DNA of 64,000 nucleotides from Apis mellifera (taxonomy: Eukaryota > Arthropoda > Insecta > Hymenoptera > Apidae), in assembly GCF_003254395.2 (NCBI RefSeq), contig NC_037641.1, positions 6,935,001 to 6,999,000 of the forward strand, written 5' to 3'. The notes beneath the pieces were generated by a model. The model had not been told where the DNA came from and ran no database searches. It saw only the letters and a list, made by a program, of their open reading frames with translations. The position numbers were made by a program, and so were the translations under genes. Numbering within the stretch: position 1 is the first letter of the stretch; each line of letters begins with the position of its first letter. Of the stretch, positions 25,001 to 37,722 are shown piece after piece.

Positions 25001-28000
25001 AACGCGTCAAGCGTTACGATATACGAGTATGTATTAACGCGTAACGGTGTAAATACAGATAGTACCTACGTGATATTTTCGAGCGGGTTCGAGTAGGGAA
25101 GGCGTTTCGTTAATTTCCGGCGTGTCGAACAATATTTTTCGCAACGTGCACAACGCGTTTCGCATCGGCTGTTCCCAATCGAATCACCGTATCCATCGTC
25201 GTCGACCATCGGTGGAAATTCAACTTTCATCCCGAAATTGGTTAAATGCTGTTCGCCTCTAACAATCGAGTCGCGAGGGAGCGGTTCTGTGAATGGCAAG
25301 TATAATCGGCGTATCTACCGGAAGTCCGGCCTACGGGTTCCGGCCCCGAGGCACGCTCATCTCGTTGTCTCTCCGCGTTTTTTTTCCCCTCTCTCTCTCG
25401 TACACGCATATTTTTCGTTCTGCTTTTTTATTTTTTTTTTTTTTCGTGCGCATCATTGAACAACGAACAACGCTGTTGACGGGAAAAGAGAGGCACGAGG
25501 CTGCGTGCAACGAGAGGGGGTGAGAAGTTGACGCAGCTGCACAAGTCGCAGGTGGAACCGGATTAGATTATCAACGCCACGGTGTCGTTCCTGGGGGGAC
25601 GACACGGCTGCTCTTGCGGCCGAGTTGTTCGTCATTCGAGAAATTTGAAACACGCTTCTCCTCCCCCCTCTCGCCTCTCTCCACCTCGATGAGAATTCGG
25701 GTTCCGCGCTCGAGTTCCGTCGAATTTAGAGCGAAATGTTAGTTTGATGAATGTTGATTGCAGATTACTGTGTGTGCATGTGTTAGACATCTGTGATTTC
25801 TGATCTTCGATAATATATTTTTATCTATTTTTTTTCTTCGCCCTTTTCCACGAGGATTTATCCTTTTGATGTATGTGATATAGAAACGAAATATTTCTCT
25901 TGAGTTAAATTTTATATAAATTTCTAAGATTTATATTTTTCAATAGAGGATATTTATGTACAAATATTATATAAATATATATATATTATTGGAAAGATAG
26001 CGGATATAAAAAATTTAACCGTAACTGCCATTTTATTTTATTTATTTTCCTGATTATTCTTTATTCTCCTTTGCAGATCGACTACCCGGAACTGCACGGA
26101 GGAAGGATGCATCGACCACCGCACCCTCATCCCATAACTGACCATCGACAGGTCAATTTGGTCTTCGATGACACGGTAAACATCTGTTTTCGAACTTTCT
26201 CTCTTTTTTCCCTGCTTAGGTAAAAATTGCAAGAGTATATATAATTTTTTCACAAATTTTAAGAACGCATTCATGCAGATAATCCTTTTTTTGATCTGAA
26301 TTCCTTCGTATACTTCAAACATCATGAATATAAGTTCTTGAAATAAATACTTTTAGGCTTTGGCTAATTGTTTTTTTCAAGTGCTAATGCGTTAAATTTT
26401 TTTAAATATTGCTGCGGTATGAAATGACGTTTTAAAGTGTCTATATTATTCTTAAATTTTACTTCATTGCCAAAATATCTTGGTCCCATTATATCCACTT
26501 CGAATTTCTCCTATATTCTAGGCTTTCAAAAATTCTGATAAAATTCAGAATATCTCTATTACTGATATCTTCGTTATATTTCAATAAATTGTTAATATTT
26601 AAAAATTAAATTTTTGCATAGATTAGTTATATATCTCGTTTGAATATATAGCACAATTGATAACAAAGTGCATTCGTATCAGACACGATCCGTCAGAATT
26701 GGCAAGTATCTACTGATAAATCAAGTCATGTGCACATGATTTCTGATCATTTCTCTCGCAACGGTTCACGATCATATATCTCACGTCATCAAATCGTTGA
26801 AAGAAAGTTTAATATCGTCATCCTTCTTTAATAAAAAAAAAAAAGAGGAAGAAGGAATATAAAAAAAAAAAGTAAAAAAAAAAAATAGCGAGATCAAGTT
26901 GAAAGTTGGTTGGTGATAAAACTTTTAAAACAATCGTTTTTTATTCTCATTGTATATGCTTTCTCATGCATTTCAAATGCGTATCTTTCCTCTCTCCCTC
27001 TCCCCTATAAAGAAAAGTTTTATCAGTTTGTAAATTTTTTTTATTTGCATTGATGCTTGTACAGTGAAAATCACGAAAAATAAATAGGGATCATTGTAAT
27101 GCGAGAAAAGATTTTTTGTTGGAAAAATTTCTGTATTGTATTTGAAAAACGATTTTTTTTGTGAAAATATATAATATTGTTCTATTTTAACTTTTATATT
27201 TGTGATGACATAAAAACATCTTTGATCCTTTTGATACTATAAAAAAATAGCATCTTCTAATTTTAGAATAATATATGGTTATAACTTTTTCTAATATGCC
27301 ATTAAAAGTCATAAATATTATAATTATTTTAATTAGCTCTTTAAATAGTATATTTATAGTAATTTATAATTTGTATTGGAGTCTCTAAAAATGAATGCCC
27401 TTAAATTAGTGTACAAAACTATAATAGTACCTAATATACTATCTATTATTATCAAGATATAAATATATCCTATTCATTTTAAAGTTGTCAATAGCTAATA
27501 ATAATGTTGTTTTAACGCATTAGATTTTTTTTTATATCAATCTTTACATCTCTAAATATAAAAGAATTAATATTCACAATTACTCATTTGAATATTTAAA
27601 ATAAAAACTATTGAGATAATAAACATTCAAAACAGAATATTAACTTCATATCCTTATTTTCAAAAAAAGAATTTATAAATTAATTTATTTATCTTTTTAT
27701 TATATAATTTTCTTAACGTTCTTCCAATCTTATATCAAGTAAATTAATTATGAATAAAAAAGTTCACCCATAGTTCCGTTTTCCCTTGCTAAAATTTTCC
27801 AATGTGGCGCTCCCGGATCGAAAGTTCGTTAAGGCGCAACGCGTGCGCGTAAGATGATCTACATTAGAGTGTCTTTCCCCTAAAGAGTCTGTGGAATGCA
27901 CATCGGTGGCATGCACTGGTATGTCAGTGTCTGTTCGGTTGAGTAGGAAGAAACTGAATGAGAGAAGCAATTTGGAAAGTCTGTGGAGCAGGACAAAAGG

Positions 28001-31000
28001 AAAAGTGAGACATGGGCACGACATAACGGGTCGTATAAATCATCCGTCGGGTCGGCCAGTGGCCTTTAAGTTACTATCCGCTGTATTGGATGCTTTGAGC
28101 AGACCGGTACTCTTTTCTCCGAGTATCCTCTTTCTCTCTCAATCGCTTACCGACTGACGATTGACCGACCGTCGACTCCTTAAGCTCGTTTCACACGAGC
28201 GATTTTTATGAAACCTCACGTTACGTCTCATCGCAAGTTCAAATACACGCGCGAAAATTTTATATAATGTTGAATTGCTATGTAACAAACGAATAATTTT
28301 TTCATATAAAATGATAATTTCTTCTCTAGTTATTTCTGATCGATGTTAGATTGTCCTTATTTATTTATACATGATTATTTATACATGATTAATTATTTAC
28401 AAAGAATGGTTTTATGTATAAGATTTCATCTGAATACAATGTAAAATATGTTTTAAAAATATATTTTTCGTAATTATCGTTTTCTTTAAATTTAAAGGAA
28501 GGAATTTATAAATCAATTCAATAATTAGAAACTATTTTCCAATATGTTTGCTATATCAGAAATACAAAATGAAGTGTTGAATGATGTAGAAGTTTCTACA
28601 TAGAAACAGTATGTGGCAATAAATGATTATTAATGAGATGCAAGTAGGCTGAAGTGAAAAATTTTCTCGAGGACATTTTCAACGCGTTATCGATAGCAGT
28701 GTTTTGTTAGTGTCACGGTCAGAAGCTACAGGTGGGCCCCCCAATGTGCGCCCTCCTATTGCGACGGGCCTGGAGTTTGCCGCTCAGTTGGGTCACGTGA
28801 CTCTACACTTTCGAAGGGAATGCCGGTGGTATGATGAAGGGTGGGGGAGGGACAAGAGGCAGTCCCATGTCCGCTACTTTGCTAAGCTGACGGCCCACGA
28901 CACGGGGCACACCAAACGCGCCACGAGCTTCGTAAATGCACACAAAGAAGGTCACATCGCGTTGCGTGTATATACATTCGCATATGCGCTCGCGAATGAG
29001 AGTGGGTTTCGCGAGTTCGATCGAATTGTGGACAAGTAACGAAAAGAGAATGTGGTCGGATAGTGGTTGTTCTTTATATTATTTCTCGTGATCTAAAACA
29101 CGGAAGAATAGAGTGTCGAACAAGTGCCATTATTAAGACGATAGGATGGACGCCTTCGGCATGTACCAAGTGAGTCTGATGATCTCCCGCGGCTCAAAAT
29201 GGCCTTGGTTTACCGCGATATTTTCCTCGTTCTTAAGATTTCTTACGAACAATTCATCACTATGAAAGATCATAGATGATCGTTGATGGTTATCGTGGGA
29301 TGACAGATGTCACGATGTTTTTGTTTAGACATACGTGCCACTATTTCTATCTCTTTCTTGTCGTGTGTGTTTTCTCTGATCGCTCGATGTTGCGTGCGTG
29401 ATGTCATGTCTGGCAACCTAACCTAACTTAAGAACAGAGCTTGTCCCCATCACGCCCATTCCTGGTATTATTCCGTAAACGAGCACCGCTCGTAGTACCC
29501 ATGTTTTTGTCTTACATGTTTCTTGATCCCGTTCTTTGCAGCCTCTTCCTACCAATTGACAGATCGATGTCTGTGGATGATAGATTGCACGTTATTCACG
29601 TAGGTTTCTTTTGTATGAGAATTAAACGGGACAGTACATTGATAATTTTATTGGACTGCACTATGCTATTGTTTACAATCTGTGATTATGCCGATACATT
29701 GTGATAAAGAATGTATTGCTTTGGATTTAAGATCGTCTGGCATGAACATTAATGTAAACACTTTAGTTTAGATATTTGATAGTGTAGCAATAACAAAGCG
29801 AATATGTTGATCATTTTTAATTAATGCAAAAATATCACGATGTATGTCAATGTTAAATTATACAAGATATAATTATATAATATATAGATTAATTGCATAG
29901 ACTATTATTAAAACATTTTAATATTAATTATTGATAAAAAATGTGCAATATGGATTAATAAATGTAATATAATTATATAATCAATATAATATAATAATTA
30001 ATTGGATTTTATTTTCTTATACAGTTTTCTCAAGGCCTGACAGGCAGGCCAGAGTTATACCAAAAGTCCAACAGAAGCAGCCATTCGAGTGACACAAGTT
30101 CAGCATATAGTGGTTCAGACACTATGACATCTGTACAAGGATCATTAGATGCAGATCCAGATGCAGATGATGTTGATCTATCAGGACTTGTTGAATCCAT
30201 AGTGGATAGCGATGAAGAAGAAGATCTTGCGGAAAGCATGGATGTAATTGATTTTTTTTTAAACAATCAATTAATGTATTTTTAAATGCATAAACTAAAA
30301 ATAATAAATTACTTTTTATTTATAGAGCTTGACTGTCCGTGATCCTGTCAGAGAATGTTTAGAAAAAGATCCTATGGAAAGGACAGAAGATGATATAGAA
30401 ACACTCTTAGAATTCACACAACAATTAAAGGCCTTTACAAATATGACTTTGGCAGTAAGAAGAGCGCTGTGCGCTGTGATGGTGTTTGCTGTAGTTGAAC
30501 GTGCTGGTATGATAGTTTTGAATGATGGAGAAGAATTAGATAGTTGGAGTGTGCTTATAAATGGTGCTGTGGAAATTGAGCATAGCAATGGAGAAATTGA
30601 ACAACTGCACCTTGGTGACAGTTTTGGAATTTTGCCCACTATGGAAAGACTTTTGCATAGAGGTGTTATGAGAACAAAGTAAGTTTTATATTAGATATAT
30701 ATTATTACTAATATTCGTGAAATAAAAACTTCATTAACATAATTTATTTATTTACTTTTTTAGATGTGATGATTGCCAGTTCGTTTGTGTTACTCAGGCA
30801 GATTATTTCAGAATTCAACATCAAGGAGAAGAAAATACAAGGCGGCATGAAGAAAATGGGAGAGTAATTCTAGTAACAGAGTTAAGAGGTGCTTTAGATG
30901 GTGGAGCACGCAGGGGTCATGTAGTTATTCGCGGAACTCCTGAACGTTTAATGTTGCAACTTATCGAAGAAAACAGTATTACCGATCCTACTTATATAGA

Positions 31001-34000
31001 AGATTTCTTATTAACCCATCGAACATTTATTGATAGTCCCTTGTTAGTTGCAAGTCAATTGTTAGAATGGTTTGATCAAGCACAAGTCAGAGATAGAGTT
31101 GCTCGTGTAGTACTTCTTTGGGTAAATAATCATTTCACTGATTTTGAAACTGATCCAGCTATGATGGAATTTCTGGAAGCGTTTGAAGCTGGATTAGAAA
31201 GAGAAAAAATGCAAGGACAACAAAGGTATATTTTAATCTGAACTTATGTTCTTTTGTATAATTAGAAAGTATTTATATCATTTAATAATTTGTTAATAAA
31301 TTTTAGATTATTAAATATCGCGTGTGCAGCAAAAGCGAGAACGCGGAATGTAACATTAGCAAGACCAACTAGGGACGAAGTCTTACATTTTAGTATTTTG
31401 GGGGGATACGAAAGGGGTTTTGGTATTTTTATTTCAAAAGTGGATAAAAAATCAAAGGCTGAAGATGTTGGTTTGAAACGTGGTGATCAAATTTTAGAAG
31501 TAAATGGACAAAGTTTTGAACACGTGAATCATGCCAGAGCTCTTGAAATTTTAAGGGGATCTACTCATCTCAGTATAACTGTTAAATCAAATTTACTTGG
31601 TATGTGGCATCTTATAGAAATAATAACTTATGGATTATATTTCTTTTATACGAGCAATGAATTACTGTTGTAGCGTTTAAAGAAATGCTTCAGATGCCAG
31701 ATGATTCGCCAAGACCGCGGGGAAGAGCAAACAAATCCGAAATTTCAAGATTACAATCAGATCCACGTGCGAGGTTGTCTACGCATGTGGATACAGTAAC
31801 TCCAGTAAATCCATTGAATCCTTTGGTGGGTGGTGTACCATTATTAATTCCTGATTCTAACGTTTCTCCGTGTAAAGACGCTAAAAAGGAACATAAAGGA
31901 TTCATGACTCTTGGACCCAAAAAGAAATTACAAAAAGCTCTCATAAAAATGAATATACTGCCAAAGAATACTATTAAGTAAGCTGAAAATATGTTTTTCT
32001 CTCTCTCTTTTTTTTTTTTAATTTAAAAAAATATTTTAAAGAAAAATATTATAAGGAAAAATTTTAAGGATTTATATAATAATAAATAATTCATTTACAG
32101 TGATGGTGTACATGTAGATGATCCTCTTGCACCTCCTCATACACCACCGGGAACAGGAGGACTTGCACAAACTACTAATCTTTATCACTCGAAAAGTAAT
32201 CCTGACCTTACATCATTGTATTGCTATGATGATTTAAGGGCACCTGACTATCCAGAACATGTTCTAAAAGTTTATAAAGCTGATCAAACTTGTAAATATC
32301 TTCTTATTCACAAAGAAACAACGGCACACGAGGTAGATATTTTAATCTAGAAAATATATATAATGTTTTCTATTCATAATGCTAATATAAGATAATTTTA
32401 GGTGGTGATGCTTGCTCTTCAAGAATTTGGTATAACTGAAGGTAGTTCGAATTTTTCTTTAGCTGAAGTTAGTGTTGGAGAAGGAGGTATGATTAAACAA
32501 CGCAGGTTACCTGACCAATTGCAAAATCTTGCGGAACGAATTGGTTTAAGTTCTCGATATTATTTAAAAACTAATGGTATTTCGGAGACTTTTGTAGCAG
32601 ACGAACAAGCGCCAGAACTCATACGCGAATCTCAGGTTCATTTCTTACAATTAAATGCAGTTGAAGTTGCAATTCAACTGACTCTACAAGATTTCAGTAT
32701 ATTCAGGTAAGTTAATGATATTATTCATTGTTTTTGCAACTTACTTTTTACAGAATAGAAATATATTTATATCTTATTATTAGGCAAATTGAATCTACGG
32801 AATACGTGGATGATTTGTTCGAATTAAAGAGTAGATATGGAGTGCCAATGCTCAGGCAATTTGCAGAACTAGTCAACAGAGAAATGTTTTGGGTTGTGAC
32901 AGAAGTTTGTTCTGAACACAATCTTGTTCGACGTAGTAAAATAATAAAACAATTTATAAAAATAGCAAGTAAGTTTTTTTTAGCATTTACAAATATCGAT
33001 TGAAATATTTATATCGTATAAGTTTTTCAACATTTTTTTATTTATTATAAACAGGGCAGTGTAAAGAATGTAAAAATTTCAATTCTATGTTTGCAATTGT
33101 ATCTGGTTTGGGTCATGGAGCTGTATCCAGATTAAGAGCTTCTTGGGAAAAACTGCCAAGTAAATATCAAAGGCTATTTAGTGATCTTCAAGAATTAATG
33201 GATCCTAGCCGTAATATGAGTAAATATCGACAATTGGTAGCATCTGAACAAACGCAACCTCCCATAGTAAGTTTCTATCTCTCATATTTTAATTATCTTA
33301 TTATTCAATTACCTTGTAAATAATAAAATAACGTGGAATATCTTTTCTCTTTTCAGATTCCATTTTATCCAGTAGTAAAGAAAGATTTAACATTTATACA
33401 TCTTGGTAACGATTCTAGAGTGGAAGGTTTGGTGAATTTCGAAAAGCTGAGGATGATCGCAAAAGAAGTAAGAACGTTAACGAATATGTGTTCTTCGCCA
33501 TACGATTTATCGATAATGTTAGAAAGAGGTGGCCAACCACCTAGTTCTGCCATGGTTGCGTTAAATCAAATGACAACTGGCAATCAAGGTAATTTAATTC
33601 GATTGTGTAAAAGTAGTATCAGATATATGATAATTCATTTTTACTAACAGTGTTACAATGTCCAGGAGGACAGACAGCTACGGTGAAAAGACGAAAAAAA
33701 TCTACCGCTGCACCGAATCCGAAAAAAATGTTTGAAGAAGCACAGATGGTCCGAAGAGTGAAAGCATACCTTGCCAATATGAAAGTAATAACCGACGAGG
33801 AGCGGTTACACGCTTTGTCTGTGGAATGTGAACCTCACGCGGGAGCTGCCGCAGTAGCTGCAGTACCTCTTAACGCGAGCAGAGGGAGGAGACATCCTTC
33901 TCCTACTCTATCGACTACAAGCAGTGCCAGCAGCACTAGCGAAGGTAGAAAGAGTATACAAGGTAGGATTTTATTCGTTGAAATTCGATTTAAATTTTAT

Positions 34001-37000
34001 AAAACGATTAGCATTGATTACGTTATAATTTTAGGTACAAAGTTCGGAGCAGCATCGCCACAAGCAGTGCGAAAAATGTTGGCGCTTTCCGATCCCCATA
34101 AAACTCGTCCCTACCAACCAAAACACTGTCCACCGCCGCTTCCAGTACCGGGATTGGCATTACATTCCAGCGGACTGGAGCCTAGTCCCGGTGCACCTAG
34201 GAGAGTAGGATCTGGTAGCCGAGTTCCTATGCATGAGAGATCCCATAGCGATACTCCTTCCAGTTTACCACCACCTGTCGATCTCAGTGCTGAAAGTAGT
34301 AGCGTAACCAGCCTGAGCAATCTTCAGCCATTAAGAAAAACGTTGACCAGTGGTAAGTTGATTAATTTCGACACATGAAATGGTTCGAAGCGAGATGCTG
34401 TCAATCACCGTTTGATATACATTATACATACATACACACACATGTACACGTGAATACTTTATAGTGTCAAGTTTTTTTTCTGTGTCTCTTATTATACATT
34501 TTTTGCTAGCTTTAGATCGATAAATCACACGGTGCTTCTTTTTTATTTTTCTTTTGAACGTTGTTTCATTGCGACACACGAAAGAGCAGACACATCTCGC
34601 GAAGTACCATTAAATGCACCTTTCATTGCTCGTGACCGTACACACTGGTCAGGTCTCGCAAATTCTAAGAAACTATCTCATTTTATATGCACGCTGCACA
34701 GCCGTTTACGCAATTCATAAATGTTCCATGTTTATATTTAGCTTATCCATTTTACACGCATCTTGTACGTCGATTACCGTAGCTCGCGCTTTTTTTCAAT
34801 CAATATTATCGTCCCGTGTTATACACATCACGGTCCTCTGATCCCAGGGCGAAGCACGTCTAGCTTCTATTTAGAATAATCACCATGGGACATACGGACG
34901 CGTGAATCATCCTTCAGTAATTTAATCTTATTGCTAATAGTCTTGTTTATGTTTTCTTTCTAATCACTTTTTAATCAACAATTTAAATAGATAGTTAATT
35001 TCAATTTTTAATAAATTTTCTTAATACTTTTCTCAGTTCAAATATTAATTTAATTGTAGGAAATTAATTATCGCTCCTGGGAATCATCCTTTTGATGAAA
35101 TCTCATTTTTCAGGCTACTAATATATATATATATATAACTTTTTTTTTTCAATTTTTCTCTTCGATATAACACGTAACTCATTTTATTATTAGAAATAGT
35201 TAATATAATAAGTCGTTTACAGAAAGACGATCTCTGGTAGGCGTGCATCGAAAAACAAACGCTGTGCGAGCGCGACTTTTAATCGCGATATTTTCGTAGG
35301 CGTTACTGGCGTGTTTGTTGTGGCTCTGATTTTTTCAAGTGAGAGAACGAGAATGAGAGAAAGAGAGAGTGTTGCGGATTACCATGCGTCTGATGAACGG
35401 GATTATAATAATTGTTAGAGTAATTAGCAGTTAGCGGGCGCATCAGGGCGAGTACTGGGCTAGAATGTGTAGTGATAGAAGTGTCTTGGGGACGTGTGCG
35501 TAGGTTCGGTGACGAGCAGTGACAGTGGTCACAGTACGCAACTGGACAGCCACAGCGGAAGCAGCGTAGAAGCTGGTGGTAGTCCACCGCCACCTCAAAG
35601 ACGGCACTCCGCTATGCAAGGTACGTAAACTTGAACCAAAAGTGATCAAATAATTTCCACAAGCTCGTGCTCATTATTCCTCTTGTTCCCTTTTTTTTGC
35701 CCGCTCCGTAGACCGTAGTTTAGAAGGTAGAACCAAAGAAAGAATCTGGAGTGGTCCAACAAGATAAAATTGTCTTTTTTATTTATTTATTTTTTTTTAA
35801 TTTCTTTTTTTACCTTTTACTTCCTTTTTTTTTTTTTTTTAAATTAAAAATCGTTATCGTTGTTAATGACACGTATATATATCGTGTATATGTGATTGAC
35901 ACAGTAAATTGAATTGCGTGAAATACGTTTCGTGCTACGATTGTTTCAATGAGTCTCTGTTTTCCTTTTTTTTCTCTGTTATAATCGCAAAAGTGATCGT
36001 ATAAAAAAAAATTCTCTTCCTCTTTTTTTTTTCTTTTTTTTTTTTGTCAGTAGTGTGTGACGTATCGTTATATATATATTTTTTTGTAGTTAGTTAAACG
36101 AGAATGATTCGTTTTTGAAACGTGTGATATTTGTTGTATACGTCTCTTGATGACTATATATATGAGTATCCTTCGAGTAACTATCTATTTTTTCATTTTA
36201 TTTATTTTTTTATTTTTTTTTAATTTTCTTCTCCTCCCCTCTCCCCTTTTTTTTCTCTCTCCCTCTCTCGTTTGATACTGAAGTAACTGAAATATTTTCT
36301 CATTACAGTTTGCCGTTACACACAGTCGTAATCCGTTTACTCCTTCGAATCATTCGTTTCACTGTCCGGTCACGATTAGATTTTAACGTTGAAAAAGAGA
36401 AACGTATGTCCCATGGCCACTCATCTTCATTTTTCTTTCTATCTAATGGTAGTTAAGATCAAAGAATTCCGTGCAATTTAAGCTGTAGTACGTAATATTA
36501 CATATATATATATATATATACGTACTTTCTTTTTTTTTTTTTTTTTTTATATATCCTTTCCGGTAACATTATTTATTTACCGTTTAGCCGAGCGTTGCGC
36601 CGATAAAACGTATATAGGTAAACGTGCTTTATAGCCGCTTCTTCTATCCCGGGAGTTCCAATCGCTTTCAGTACATTTATCGCTTAAAGCTTTTTTTCAC
36701 AGAGACTCGCTTCTTTACGCAGGGGCATTATTCATGCATACACGCATACATAAATATTTATAGTATATAACTTCGACCCAATTTTTCGCGATCTGTTACA
36801 CTCTCGCGGCACTCACTCTAGGAATCTTCTTCCTTCACGTTTCACAAAGGAAGTCGAAGTTTATTTCTTTCCTCTTTTCTCTCTTCCTTTTTTTTTAAAT
36901 TCATTCTCACGAATAAATTGTACAAATCTCGTTGTATGAAAACATTGTACATTTCTAAGATCTTTCCATCATATCCATCCTCCCTAAAAGTCTCTGTCTT

Positions 37001-37684
37001 TCTCTTTTCTCTCTCTCTAAATGAAATAAAAGAAAATGGAAGAAAGGAGGAAAATGATATCACCGTTGGTGTGTCATTGTAAATTTTGTAAAGAAAAACA
37101 TTTCGTATGTGGCCTGTGTGTGGTGCAGGGTCTGTTTTGAGAGGTGGCGCACCTCCGTTCCCTCACGCGGTAGCAGTGTTACCTCCGCTTCCTGCCAACC
37201 ACAACCAGAACCACAACCACAATCATCATCACCACCACCACCACCACCACCACCACCATCACCACCAACATTATTACGATCATCACCATCACCAACCCCA
37301 AAATCCTCAAGGTGAGTCCGCGATTGTCTTGCCTGTCTTGAGTTTTCTTTCTATCTCTCTTTCTCTTTCTCTCCTGCAACTTGGGCTGATCTCTCCTTTC
37401 TTTCTTTCTTTCTTTCTTTTTTTTCTCTCTTTTCTTTTCTTTTCTTCCTTCTCTAGTAGAAACTCTTCGTTCGACTCTGTGACTGCGTTGCTTCCGGGTA
37501 GAATTATGTGCATGAAGTAGTTTGTATTGATCATTAATATCTATGGATCTGAGTAGAGTGCAGTTAGCAATGAATGGGAAATGAGACACTGTACTAATCT
37601 CTTGGATACAGAGAGATAGAGAAATGGTCGACATTGATAATACCTATCGACCGGAAGCAACGTGTTGGGCTTCGAGGCATTCAT

Positions 37685-37722
<38 letters not shown>

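Larger units (their letters stand above)
19050..26076 (+). other. Long first intron of the distal PDZ-GEF transcript
   Basis: AT-rich and non-coding, with CpG-rich patches at about 21340-21600, 23100-23350 and 25060-25760. The missing first nucleotide-binding domain was looked for by its WYILLSGSVF and ERHEAN motifs and not found. A perfect 20-base palindrome lies at 23302-23321. Confidence 0.55.

Noticed and set aside
37179..37634. 151-codon minus-strand frame opposite the histidine exon
   Set aside because: Shadow of the CAC repeat (Val-rich) and adjacent CT-rich intron.
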